Of a DNA stretch of 64,000 nt, positions 24,755 to 32,787 are shown piece by piece (the stretch's first letter is position 1; every line of letters starts with the position of its first letter). The notes beneath the pieces are model-generated. The model searched no databases. It was not told where the DNA came from and was given only the letters and a program-made list of their open reading frames with translations. Source of the DNA: Clostridia bacterium. GTDB taxonomy: Bacteria > Bacillota_A > Clostridia > Christensenellales > Aristaeellaceae. The stretch covers positions 33,043 to 97,042 of the forward strand of contig BNUH01000004.1 in assembly GCA_025997215.1 (NCBI GenBank), read 5' to 3'. A program made the position numbers and the translations under genes.

Positions 24755-25405
24755 TTATAACCCCAGCTTATATTTAATCCATGATAACGACTCGCGGATG
24801 TGATTCTTCCACCACATCTCGGGCGCGGATGCACTGCCCGCGCCGATGGCATCGATGCCCTGCTCGCGGCATATGGCCAGCGCGCGCGGCACGTGGTAAT
24901 CGGATGTGACGACCAGCGCGCGCTTCAGGCCGTGCGCATCCATGATTGCCTTAGCGTTGGCGATATTCTCGCGGGTGTTGCGGGATGTATTCTCGGATGC
25001 CAGGCTTTCGGTGGGAATGCCCTGCTTCCTCATCCACACGTACATGAAGTCGCCTTCGGCCATCGGTTCATCCAAACCCTGGCCTCCAGTGACAATAATC
25101 AATGCGGACTTTTGGTTATAATGTTCGAGTGCGAGGTTCATGCGGCGCAGCAGAGCCTCAGATGGTACGCCGTTAGGTTTTACCTGCGCACCCAGAACGA
25201 TGATACAATCATACGATGATCGGTTGTACACTAACCATCCTCCCGTGCTCGCTATGGCGCTGGGGCTGGCGATCGACTCGGTATCCTCCATATGAGCGAC
25301 CGCCGCGACGAGCCAGCCGAACCCTGCCGCGCATATGATCCCCAGCACGATCAACAGCGTCACGATCCTAAGCGGCCATGACGGGCGGCGAGCTGCATTA
25401 ATCAT
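24755..25405 (-). CDS. YdcF/SanA family (DUF218) membrane protein
   Basis: A 216-residue protein with an N-terminal membrane anchor (about 13-35) and a DUF218 domain outside. Recognised motifs are CIIVLGAQV, GVPSEALLRRMNLAL, ALIIVTGGQG, SENTSRNTRENIANAK and VVTSDYHVPRALAI. Relatives are linked to envelope maintenance and handling of lipid-linked wall precursors, but the reaction is unproven. Its ATG overlaps the upstream stop as ATGA, so the two are coupled. Confidence 0.92.
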   Translation of the reverse strand: MINAARRPSWPLRIVTLLIVLGIICAAGFGWLVAAVAHMEDTESIASPSAIASTGGWLVYNRSSYDCIIVLGAQVKPNGVPSEALLRRMNLALEHYNQKSALIIVTGGQGLDEPMAEGDFMYVWMRKQGIPTESLASENTSRNTRENIANAKAIMDAHGLKRALVVTSDYHVPRALAICREQGIDAIGAGSASAPEMWWKNHIRESLSWIKYKLGL

Positions 25406-26406
25406 CTGTATGTCTCGCTGGGGTCAACCCATGCGTTCGATGTTGGCGGGAGCAGCTTCAGGAATTCATCCATATCGCCAGTGCGCATGGGATCGGGCAG
25501 AATGGGGTTGAAGCCTGGGACGGATCCTGCATCATTATTCATTCTATCTACAGAAACATTATATCCCACGAGAGCGTCAATGCCCTGACCGATTATCGTC
25601 TGATCGGATCCGGCGTGTTCAAACAGTGCGAGTCCGGCACTATTCATGTGCGGCATTATAACGTCAAATGGCACCAGAATATATACGTTTCCGACCGCCG
25701 AGGGCGCTATCGTGGACTGGTCAAAGCAGATTACCAATCCCTGCCAGGTAAAGTAAGAATGGGTGAGCAGGTCATAGCCGCTAAGCAGTTCATCCAGCGT
25801 AACGAATATATCCTCATAAGCTGGATTGGACGACAAGTCGAGCTGAATGGCAACGCTGGCCTTGATATCATTCCACAACGCTTGATAATCATCGGTATAA
25901 CTATACAGCGACAGCTGCGTTCCGGCATCCATATCCCAATTCAGCGTGGTCAGCGAGGTGTACCCATGCGGCGCGGTCGCGGCGAAAAACTCCAGCTCAA
26001 AGCACAGACTAAGCAGCTTTGATCCGACAAAACCTATGGTTGGTTTGACGACGGCTTCACCCCACGGATGCACGGTTGAAAATGCTGGCTGGTTCAAAGG
26101 CATATACTCATAGATGTTTATCAGCAGGTCTGTCAGCGATATTCGATCCGCCGCCATGGAAGCCGACAGCGCGTTGAACCGCCTCGCCGAGGTTGCGTAT
26201 GTCTCATCATACGGCACGATCTCCGGCCACGACGCCATCGACCAGGCGAACGGTTGGCTAGCACCCGCATCGCCGTCGTCTCGGTGTTCAATCTGTGCGG
26301 TCTGGCGGAACACTACGCGGTACGGTACTGCCGCGGCAGCCGCACTCAACGTAAAACATAACGATGATATTATTAACAAGATTACAACTGCCAATCGTCC
26401 GCGCAT
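25402..26406 (-). CDS. Exported DUF4163/DUF3298 (RsiV-like) domain protein
   Basis: A 334-residue exported protein with a signal peptide (about 1-25). The C-terminal half looks like DUF3298, seen in RsiV and PdaC: TLNWDMDAGTQLSLYSY, then WQGLVICFDQSTIAPSAVGNVYILVP. In known members this fold binds lysozyme or accompanies peptidoglycan deacetylases; no catalytic domain is evident here. GGGAGGAAT precedes the ATG. It is the first gene of a DUF3298-YdcF-PHP set and is divergent from the restriction-modification genes. Confidence 0.75.
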   Translation of the reverse strand: MRGRLAVVILLIISSLCFTLSAAAAAVPYRVVFRQTAQIEHRDDGDAGASQPFAWSMASWPEIVPYDETYATSARRFNALSASMAADRISLTDLLINIYEYMPLNQPAFSTVHPWGEAVVKPTIGFVGSKLLSLCFELEFFAATAPHGYTSLTTLNWDMDAGTQLSLYSYTDDYQALWNDIKASVAIQLDLSSNPAYEDIFVTLDELLSGYDLLTHSYFTWQGLVICFDQSTIAPSAVGNVYILVPFDVIMPHMNSAGLALFEHAGSDQTIIGQGIDALVGYNVSVDRMNNDAGSVPGFNPILPDPMRTGDMDEFLKLLPPTSNAWVDPSETYR

Positions 26407-26519
26407 ATCATGATTCCTCCCGCGTTAATCATGGTTGCCCGACATACAACGATTCGCGCTGGCGGTTTCATGCCTGGTATTTCCAAGTTACTCCAGGTGC
26501 ATAGAGATCAGATTTGCCC

Positions 26520-26548
26520 TTGACGCTTGTTGTGCATGTTGATATAAT
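26520..26548 (+). promoter_or_regulatory. Sigma-A promoter of the restriction-modification genes
   Basis: TTGACG (26520-26525), a 17-base spacer and a perfect TATAAT (26543-26548). Just after it, CCTCT-G-AGAGG (26550-26560) is an inverted repeat containing the ribosome binding site, a possible control point. Confidence 0.75.
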
Positions 26549-26568
26549 GCCTCTGAGAGGATGAGCCG

Positions 26569-27204
26569 ATGAATTGGATGGAGGATATACCTGAAACGAT
26601 CTCATCGAAGTATGAGATCCATAACTATAATCACGCTGCGGAAATACTTTCTCAGGCGTTTGCACAGGAGTATTCGGAAGTACTATTAGCGTTAGACAAA
26701 TTCTCTATAACGACTGCCGATATGATCAGCGGCGGTGGAAGTGAATCGCAGATCCCAAGAAACATGTCAGGTATTCTAAGACCAATGAATTGGCAGGAAG
26801 TACGCATTGCAGGCGACCTGCTTGTCAAGGCGCATTATCGCCAAACTAATGCCATTGTTGAATCAACTGTGGTTGAGTTTATACAAGGTCATAATATCGA
26901 TTATGTAAAGAACAGAATAGCTCTGGATCTGGAGTGGAACAGTAAAGACCAGACTTTCGACCGAGATCTGTTTGCGTTCAGAACTTTTTACGAATGCGGA
27001 ATTATCTCTTGCGGCATCATCATAACAAGAAGCGAGAATCTCAACCCCATATTCAGAAAACTGGGTATTATGAAAAAGTATGGCGCCAGCACGACATGGA
27101 TGGGAAAACTCCTTCCGCGCCTTCAATCAAGACGGCACGGCGGTTGTCCGTTGCTGGTATTCGGAATTACTTCAGCTGTTATATCTGATTTGGAGGTAGA
27201 ATAA
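26569..27204 (+). CDS. Type II restriction endonuclease, BglII/BstYI family
   Basis: The nuclease of a type II system, 211 residues. The segment GHNIDYVKNRIALDLEWNSK aligns with the active site of BstYI (TDFVKDRVAIEVQ); the candidate metal-binding residues are D111, D120 and E122. The C-terminal GKLLPRLQSRRHGGCPLLVFGI matches the family's last strand. BglII cuts AGATCT and BstYI cuts RGATCY, so a GATC-containing site is likely but not proven. Base and codon use look more A+T-rich than the neighbours, suggesting transfer. It overlaps the methyltransferase start by one base. Confidence 0.85.
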   Translation: MNWMEDIPETISSKYEIHNYNHAAEILSQAFAQEYSEVLLALDKFSITTADMISGGGSESQIPRNMSGILRPMNWQEVRIAGDLLVKAHYRQTNAIVESTVVEFIQGHNIDYVKNRIALDLEWNSKDQTFDRDLFAFRTFYECGIISCGIIITRSENLNPIFRKLGIMKKYGASTTWMGKLLPRLQSRRHGGCPLLVFGITSAVISDLEVE

Positions 27205-27842
27205 TGTCCGCGCACGATCCTAATTACCATAATGAAAATGATCTTGTTACGTTCTGCGGCGGTCGGCGCTTCAGGACGATATTGGCAGACCCTCCATGGC
27301 AATTTCAAAACCGCACAGGCAAAATGGCTCCAGAGCACAGGCGGTTAAACAGATATGCCACCTTGAAACTTGACGACATAAAAGCTCTCCCCGTATCTAG
27401 CGTGGCGGATGATCCATGCCATCTATACCTATGGGTACCCAACGCGCTCCTGCCGGAAGGATTAGAGGTTATGAAAGCCTGGGGGTTCCAGTATAAGTCA
27501 AACTTGGTATGGGAAAAGGTGCGTAAAGATGGTGAACCCGATGGACGCGGCGTCGGTTTCTACTTTCGCAACGTTACTGAACTGCTTTTGTTTGGAGTGC
27601 GCGGAAACAATGCGCGTACGCTCGCGCCAGGCCGCAGTCAGGTGAATCTTGTTCGTTCACAAAAGCGAGAACACTCCAGAAAACCCGACGAGATAGTTAA
27701 CGTTATAGAACAATGCAGCAACGAACCTTATCTGGAATTGTTTGCCAGAGGGATACGCGATCGTTGGACACTATGGGGAAACGAAGCGAATGTGAGCTAT
27801 ACGCCTGACTGGGCGACATACACAAACGCCAGCACTTCATGA
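27204..27842 (+). CDS. MT-A70 family DNA adenine N6-methyltransferase
   Basis: The protective methyltransferase of the pair, 212 residues. The catalytic DPPW is at 29-32 (LADPPWQF). Further MT-A70 features are HLYLWVPNALLPEGLEVMKAWGF, SNLVWEKV and a C-terminal RKPDEIVNVIEQCSNEPYLELFAR, which contributes to SAM binding. It should methylate adenine within the site cut by the nuclease. TGGAGG lies seven bases before the ATG. The start and the nuclease stop form TAATG, so translation is coupled. Nuclease-first order is notable because the methyltransferase must act early after transfer. Confidence 0.9.
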   Translation: MSAHDPNYHNENDLVTFCGGRRFRTILADPPWQFQNRTGKMAPEHRRLNRYATLKLDDIKALPVSSVADDPCHLYLWVPNALLPEGLEVMKAWGFQYKSNLVWEKVRKDGEPDGRGVGFYFRNVTELLLFGVRGNNARTLAPGRSQVNLVRSQKREHSRKPDEIVNVIEQCSNEPYLELFARGIRDRWTLWGNEANVSYTPDWATYTNASTS

Positions 27843-27877
27843 CGCGCAGGCGATAATCTACTTAGGAGGCATCCGGC

Positions 27878-28735
27878 ATGGCGGTTGACTATAAGGCGCT
27901 GAAAAATGGCGGGTTCATGAGGCAGATTCAGGAGAATCGATTCTCGTTGAGGCTGAAAGTCGTCGGCGGGAACCTGACTTGCGATCAGGTCGAGACGATC
28001 ACGGCGGTCGCGCGCGAGTTCGGCGACGGTCACATCCACCTGACGAGCCGCCAGGGTGTTGAGATTCCATTCATTAAGCTGAATGATACTGAAAAGGTTA
28101 AGGCTGCCCTAAAAGAGGGCGGCGTTGATACGGGGACCTGCGGCGCGCGCGTGCGGACGGTCACGGCGTGCCAAGGCAGCACGGTATGCCCCAGCGGTTG
28201 CATCGATACGTACCCGCTGGCGGTGGCGATTGCCGAGCGGTATTATGGGAAAGTGTTGCCGCATAAGTTCAAATTCGGCGTTACCGGATGCGTTAACAAC
28301 TGCCTGAAGGCCGAGGAGAATGACCTGGGCGTCAAGGGCGGCTACAGCATCGAGTATAACAGGGATGCGTGTACGCTGTGCGGCCTATGTGTCAAGGCGT
28401 GCCGCGATGGTGCGCTGGCTATCAGTGATAATGAAGTCAAGCTGGATACGTCGAAATGTAACAACTGCGGCCGCTGCGCCAAGGCATGCCCGACCCGCGC
28501 GTTGACAGGCACACCCGTTTACGTGCTGTCATTCGGCGGAACGTTCGGCAACCACATCGCGCGCGGCGAATCCTTCCTGCCGCCCGTACGGGAGTGGGAG
28601 ACGCTGTTTAAGGCTGCGGACGCTGCGCTAACGTTCTTTGAAAAACATGCTAATCCGGGCGAACGCTTCCGCCCCGCCATCGATCGCGGCGGGTGGGATA
28701 TGTTTCGCGAGGAGATTATTTCAGCAATTCAATAA
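27878..28735 (+). CDS. Siroheme sulfite/nitrite reductase with fused two-cluster ferredoxin domain
   Basis: A 285-residue reductase predicted to convert sulfite to sulfide with six electrons. The N-terminal ferredoxin-like domain is followed by the siroheme-[4Fe-4S] ligands C98-x5-C104 and C138-x3-C142. A bacterial ferredoxin insert has two [4Fe-4S] sets: C165, C168, C171, C175 and C194, C197, C200, C204. The layout matches AsrC and related small clostridial/archaeal sulfite reductases, about half the size of CysI. Context with sulfate import and APS reduction favours sulfite over nitrite. AGGAGG precedes the ATG. It lies 36 bases after the methyltransferase and ends at a strong terminator. 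Confidence 0.88.
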   Translation: MAVDYKALKNGGFMRQIQENRFSLRLKVVGGNLTCDQVETITAVAREFGDGHIHLTSRQGVEIPFIKLNDTEKVKAALKEGGVDTGTCGARVRTVTACQGSTVCPSGCIDTYPLAVAIAERYYGKVLPHKFKFGVTGCVNNCLKAEENDLGVKGGYSIEYNRDACTLCGLCVKACRDGALAISDNEVKLDTSKCNNCGRCAKACPTRALTGTPVYVLSFGGTFGNHIARGESFLPPVREWETLFKAADAALTFFEKHANPGERFRPAIDRGGWDMFREEIISAIQ

Positions 28736-28748
28736 ACTATTGGAAGGC

Positions 28749-28780
28749 AACCCCCACCGCCTGTAGGCGGTGGGGGTTTA
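28749..28780 (+). terminator. Intrinsic terminator after the sulfite reductase gene
   Basis: A perfect 13-bp stem, AACCCCCACCGCC (28749-28761) with GGCGGTGGGGGTT (28766-28778), has a TGTA loop and a short T-run. Confidence 0.8.
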
Positions 28781-28856
28781 TGTATACCCATTTCCTACCG
28801 ACTGATTTACCAGAATTCATCCTAAAAATTCTTTACAGCGAAATCATATTATTCAG

Positions 28857-28885
28857 TTGACATAGCCGGCTTCTTGGTATACAAT
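28857..28885 (+). promoter_or_regulatory. Sigma-A promoter of the sulfate operon
   Basis: Consensus TTGACA (28857-28862), a 17-base spacer and TACAAT (28880-28885). It drives the binding-protein gene and probably all genes to cysN. Confidence 0.8.
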
Positions 28886-28887
28886 AA

Positions 28888-28915
28888 ACCAACTAATCCT
28901 ATGAGATTAGTGGGT
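28888..28915 (+). promoter_or_regulatory. Operator-like inverted repeat at the sulfate-operon transcription start
   Basis: ACCAACTAATC (28888-28898) and GATTAGTGGGT (28905-28915) are 11-base arms with one mismatch around a six-base centre. It begins two bases after the -10 box, so a bound protein would block transcription. I do not recognise the motif as CymR, CysB or an S-box element. Confidence 0.65.
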
Positions 28916-28941
28916 AATATTTGAGGAGAGAGGTTACAAAA

Positions 28942-29964
28942 ATGAAACGCGTTTTGAATCGCGCATCCATCCTATCGCTTTCGCTGGCGGTGCTCATGCT
29001 GCTGGGGCTGTTCGCGGCCTCCGCTAGTGCGGCCACGATCGAGCTGACGAACATTTCCTACGACCCGACGCGTGAACTGTATGAGCAGTACAACAAGCTC
29101 TTCGCCGAGTACTGGCTTGAAAAGACGGGCGATACCGTCGAGGTCACGCAGTCCCACGGCGGCAGCGGCAAGCAGGCGCGCTCCGTGCTGGAAGGCAACG
29201 AAGCCGACGTCGTGACGCTCGCGCTTGAGGGCGACATCGATGAGCTGCGCAAGGGTGGACTGATCCCCGAGGGTTGGGTGGATCGCTTGCCGCAGAAGAG
29301 CTCGCCGTATACATCCACCATCGTATTCCTGGTGCGCGCGGGGAATCCCAAGGGGATCAAGGATTGGGACGACATAGTGAAGCCCGGCATCGAGATCATC
29401 ACGCCCGACCCGAAAAGTTCCGGCGGAGCTAGGTGGAATTTCCTGGCGGCTTGGGCATATTCTGATAAGAATTACGGAGGCGACGAGGCTAAGAATAAGG
29501 AATTCTTGAAAGCGCTCTACGCCAACGTTACCGTGTTGGATTCCGGCGCGCGCGGCTCCACCACCACGTTCGTGGAGAACGGTCAAGGCGACGTGCTGCT
29601 GGCTTGGGAGAATGAGGCATACCTATCGCTGGATGAGCATCCGGGCGAATTTGAGATCGTGACGCCGAGCTTGAGCATACTCGCCCAGCCGTCGGTAGCT
29701 GTGGTCGATGAGTACGCCACGAAGCACGGCACGGTTGAAGTTGCCACTGCCTATCTGGAGTATCTGTACTCGGACGAAGCGCAGTACCTGGAAGGCCAGA
29801 AGTATTACCGCCCGTCGAATCCCGACATCCTGCAGACATTCGCGGATAAATTCGACCTGGGTATCCAGCTGGTTAACATCGATGACGACTTCGGCGGCTG
29901 GGCAGCGGCTACGGCTAAATTCTTCGCGGACAGCACAATATTCGACGAGATTTACGCTCGGTGA
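28942..29964 (+). CDS. sbp: Sulfate/thiosulfate-binding protein
   Basis: The receptor of the sulfate ABC importer, 340 residues. A signal peptide (about 1-29, ending ASASA) lacks a lipobox cysteine. The mature part has family motifs: LTNISYDPTRELYEQYNKLF, QSHGGSGKQARSVLEG (oxyanion-binding loop) and ADVVTLALEGDID. The late YRPSNPDIL is also typical. The frame opens at a TTG seven codons earlier, but that lies within the ribosome binding site region GAGGAGAGAGG, so the ATG at 28942 is used. First gene of the operon. Confidence 0.95.
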   Translation: MKRVLNRASILSLSLAVLMLLGLFAASASAATIELTNISYDPTRELYEQYNKLFAEYWLEKTGDTVEVTQSHGGSGKQARSVLEGNEADVVTLALEGDIDELRKGGLIPEGWVDRLPQKSSPYTSTIVFLVRAGNPKGIKDWDDIVKPGIEIITPDPKSSGGARWNFLAAWAYSDKNYGGDEAKNKEFLKALYANVTVLDSGARGSTTTFVENGQGDVLLAWENEAYLSLDEHPGEFEIVTPSLSILAQPSVAVVDEYATKHGTVEVATAYLEYLYSDEAQYLEGQKYYRPSNPDILQTFADKFDLGIQLVNIDDDFGGWAAATAKFFADSTIFDEIYAR

Positions 29965-29997
29965 GTTTTAACTCCAATCCAAATAGGGGGAATCAGC

Positions 29998-30873
29998 GTG
30001 ATAGGCTTGAGTGGTATGAAAACATCGGTTACGCCCGGTAAAATGAAGCCTCGGCGCAAGCGGAGCATACTGCCCGGCAGACGGCTATCATTGGGCGTGA
30101 CGATCACCATGCTCAGCCTGATCGTGCTGATTCCCCTGTTTTCGGTATTGCTCACGCTTACGGGCACGAGCTTTACCGATTTTTGGAAGGTCGTGACGGA
30201 TCGGCAGACTATTGCCACGTATAAGGTCAGCCTCATGTGCGCCTCGATCGCGGCGGTGGTGAACGTGGTCTTTGGCGTGATACTGGCCTGGACGCTTACG
30301 CGCTATCGCTTTCCTTTCAGACGGATACTGGATGGGCTGATCGAGCTGCCCTTCGCGCTGCCCACGGCGGTGGCGGGTATATCGCTGACTACATTATACT
30401 CGGATAAGGGTTGGCTGGGCGGCCTGTTCGCGCGGATCGGCGTGAAGATTTCTTACACACGCATAGGCATTATAATAGCTATGATATTCATCGGCATACC
30501 GTTTGTAGTCCGCTCGATCCAGCCTGTGCTGGAGAAGCTCGATCCGCAGTACGAGGAGGCCGCGCGCGTGCTAGGCGCAAGCCGGACGCGGACGTTTTTC
30601 CGCGTGGTGTTCCCGGAGATACTGCCAGCCGCGTTGACGGGATTCGGCCTGGCATTCGCACGGTCGCTGGGGGAGTACGGCAGCGTGGTATTCATCGCGG
30701 GGAACATACCATATAAGACGCAGATCACCCCGCTGATCATTATGAATAAATTAGAACAGTTCAACTATTCCGCCGCGACGTCGATCGCGCTGGTGATGGT
30801 CGTATTTGCGTTCATTCTGCTGTTCACGATCAACGCTATACAGGCGTGGATCAATAGAGTGGCGAGGGGGTGA
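29998..30873 (+). CDS. cysT: Sulfate ABC transporter permease CysT
   Basis: One of the two membrane subunits of the sulfate importer, 291 residues, about six membrane segments after a basic N-terminus. The docking loop EEAARVLGASRTRTFFRVVFPEILP is at about 182-206, and the segment LPFALPTAVAGISLTTLY is typical of CysT. GTG start with GGGGGAATC upstream; next in-frame Met residues at 7 and 16 are less well placed. It follows sbp by 33 bases. Confidence 0.94.
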   Translation: MIGLSGMKTSVTPGKMKPRRKRSILPGRRLSLGVTITMLSLIVLIPLFSVLLTLTGTSFTDFWKVVTDRQTIATYKVSLMCASIAAVVNVVFGVILAWTLTRYRFPFRRILDGLIELPFALPTAVAGISLTTLYSDKGWLGGLFARIGVKISYTRIGIIIAMIFIGIPFVVRSIQPVLEKLDPQYEEAARVLGASRTRTFFRVVFPEILPAALTGFGLAFARSLGEYGSVVFIAGNIPYKTQITPLIIMNKLEQFNYSAATSIALVMVVFAFILLFTINAIQAWINRVARG

Positions 30874-30877
30874 GCGC

Positions 30878-31708
30878 GTGGAGTTAAGAGGCGGCCCATC
30901 CGCGAAACCCGGCGCGGCAAAGATCATGCTCATCATACTCGCCGTAGTATTCATGGTTGTGATGCTGATACTGCCGCTGTTGACCGTGATCGTGTACGCG
31001 CTGCGGCAGGGGTTTGACACGTTCCGCGCGGCTATCGTCGATCCATACGCGATCAAAGCCACGAGGCTGACGCTGTTGGCGACGCTCATAACCATTATAA
31101 TTAATACCGTATTCGGCCTGTTCGCGGCGTGGGCGATCACGAAGTTCCGATTCCGCGGACGGCAGGTGTTGACCACCTTGATCGATATACCGTTCTCGAT
31201 ATCGCCCGTGATAGCTGGGCTGGTATTCATACTGGTGTTCGGGCGGATCGGCTGGATGTATCCGCTGCTGCAGCGATTCGACATAAAGATCGTGTTCGCG
31301 GTGCCGGGAATCGTGCTGGCGACGGTGTTCGTCACGTTCCCATTCGTGTCGCGCGAATTGATCCCGCTGATGGATTCGCAGGGCAGCGACGAGGAGGAAG
31401 CCGCCGCGCTGATGGGCGCGCGCGGGTTTACGATATTCCGAAAGGTTACGCTGCCTCACATCCGTTGGGGACTGCTGTATGGCGTGATACTGTGCACGGC
31501 GCGGGCGCTGGGGGAGTTCGGCGCGGTGTCGGTCGTATCCGGCCACCTGCGCGGGAAAACCAATACCCTGCCGCTGCACGTGGAGATATTATTTAACGAA
31601 TTTAAACTGACCAGCGCGTTTGCCGTTTCGTCCATATTGGTCGTATTCGCCATAATACTGCTGATCGCGCGCAACCTGGTCGAATACCGTGTGAAGCGGG
31701 GTGAATAA
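30878..31708 (+). CDS. cysW: Sulfate ABC transporter permease CysW
   Basis: The second permease of the sulfate importer, 276 residues. Visible are six membrane segments, IDIPFSISPVIAGLVFILVFG and the docking loop EEEAAALMGARGFTIFRKVTLPHIRWG (about 167-193). The frame is open back into cysT, but GAGGGGGTGAG followed by GTG at 30878 gives the natural start, five bases after the cysT stop. Confidence 0.94.
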   Translation: MELRGGPSAKPGAAKIMLIILAVVFMVVMLILPLLTVIVYALRQGFDTFRAAIVDPYAIKATRLTLLATLITIIINTVFGLFAAWAITKFRFRGRQVLTTLIDIPFSISPVIAGLVFILVFGRIGWMYPLLQRFDIKIVFAVPGIVLATVFVTFPFVSRELIPLMDSQGSDEEEAAALMGARGFTIFRKVTLPHIRWGLLYGVILCTARALGEFGAVSVVSGHLRGKTNTLPLHVEILFNEFKLTSAFAVSSILVVFAIILLIARNLVEYRVKRGE

Positions 31709-31714
31709 TCATAC

Positions 31715-32773
31715 ATGTATGTGGAATTAAGGAAAATCAACGTGACATTCAATAAAACCGTTCCGGCGGCAAGGGATGTCAGCTTTACGATCGAGAAGGG
31801 CCGCCTGATCGGGCTGCTCGGACCATCCGGCAGCGGCAAGACGACCCTGCTTAGGTGCATAGCGGGGCTGGAAACGCCGGACTCCGGCGACATATTCATA
31901 AACGGCGTTCGCGTGAACGATCTGCCAGCCAGTCAGCGCGGGATCGGGTTTGTGTTCCAGAATTACGCGCTGTTCCGATACATGACGGTGTTTGACAATA
32001 TCGCCTTCGGTTTGACCGTTCAGAAGAAGGATAAAGCGTTTATCAAACATCGTGTTAATGAGTTGATAAAACTTATTGGGCTGGAAGGTTTGGAACGCCG
32101 CCACCCGCACCAGCTCTCCGGCGGCCAGAAGCAGCGTGTGGCCTTCGCCCGCGCGCTCGCGCCGAACCCCCAACTCCTGCTGCTGGATGAACCCTTCGCA
32201 GCCATCGATGCCAAGGTGCGCAAGGAGCTGCGCACCTGGCTGCGCGAAACCATCAGCAAGGTGGGGATCACCAGCGTATTCGTCACGCACGATCAGGATG
32301 AGGCGGTCGAGGTCGCCGACGAGATCATCATCACCAATGCCGGGCGTATTGAGCAGATCGGTTCGCCCATGGAGATCTACAAGAATCCGCAAACCCCGTT
32401 CGCCGCGAAGTTCATCGGCGAGTCGCTTGTGATTCACGATTATTATAGATTCCATGGATTCGACAGGGCGGAGGGGTTCAGCGAGGCCGTCGTCAGGCCG
32501 GAATTCATCCGCGTGACCAAGCCCGCGCTGGAGACATACCCGCTCGCGTCCGAGCGCGGTGTGGTCGAGGACGTTCACTTCCGAGGGAATCAGTATGAGC
32601 TGATCGTCCGGCTGCACGGCGCGCGGGTGGCTGCGTACGCTTCGTTGGAGGATGAGGCATATCGCATCGGCGAGGAGGTCAGCGTGCTGATATACAGGAT
32701 GTATCTGTATAATGATGATAGAATTCAACTGATGGAGAACGCTTCGCTGAAGGGCGAATACTTCGCAATATAA
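31715..32773 (+). CDS. cysA: Sulfate/thiosulfate import ATP-binding protein
   Basis: The ATPase of the importer, 352 residues. Walker A GPSGSGKTT (about 36-44), Q-loop FQNYALF, signature LSGGQKQRVAFARAL, Walker B LLLLDEPFAAID and the H-loop THDQDEA are complete. The C-terminal part (about 235-340) is the TOBE-type regulatory domain. Gene order sbp-cysT-cysW-cysA identifies the substrate as sulfate or thiosulfate. Confidence 0.95.
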   Translation: MYVELRKINVTFNKTVPAARDVSFTIEKGRLIGLLGPSGSGKTTLLRCIAGLETPDSGDIFINGVRVNDLPASQRGIGFVFQNYALFRYMTVFDNIAFGLTVQKKDKAFIKHRVNELIKLIGLEGLERRHPHQLSGGQKQRVAFARALAPNPQLLLLDEPFAAIDAKVRKELRTWLRETISKVGITSVFVTHDQDEAVEVADEIIITNAGRIEQIGSPMEIYKNPQTPFAAKFIGESLVIHDYYRFHGFDRAEGFSEAVVRPEFIRVTKPALETYPLASERGVVEDVHFRGNQYELIVRLHGARVAAYASLEDEAYRIGEEVSVLIYRMYLYNDDRIQLMENASLKGEYFAI

Positions 32774-32787
32774 TTACAGAGGTATGT

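Noticed and set aside
28781..28941. Possible SAM riboswitch or T-box before the sulfate operon
   Set aside because: The leader is too short, and neither the S-box core pattern nor a T-box sequence is present; only a promoter and an inverted repeat are seen.
31727..32728. Open frame of 333 codons opposite cysA
   Set aside because: It is a mirror of the strong codon bias in cysA; no family features are seen and it conflicts with the operon.
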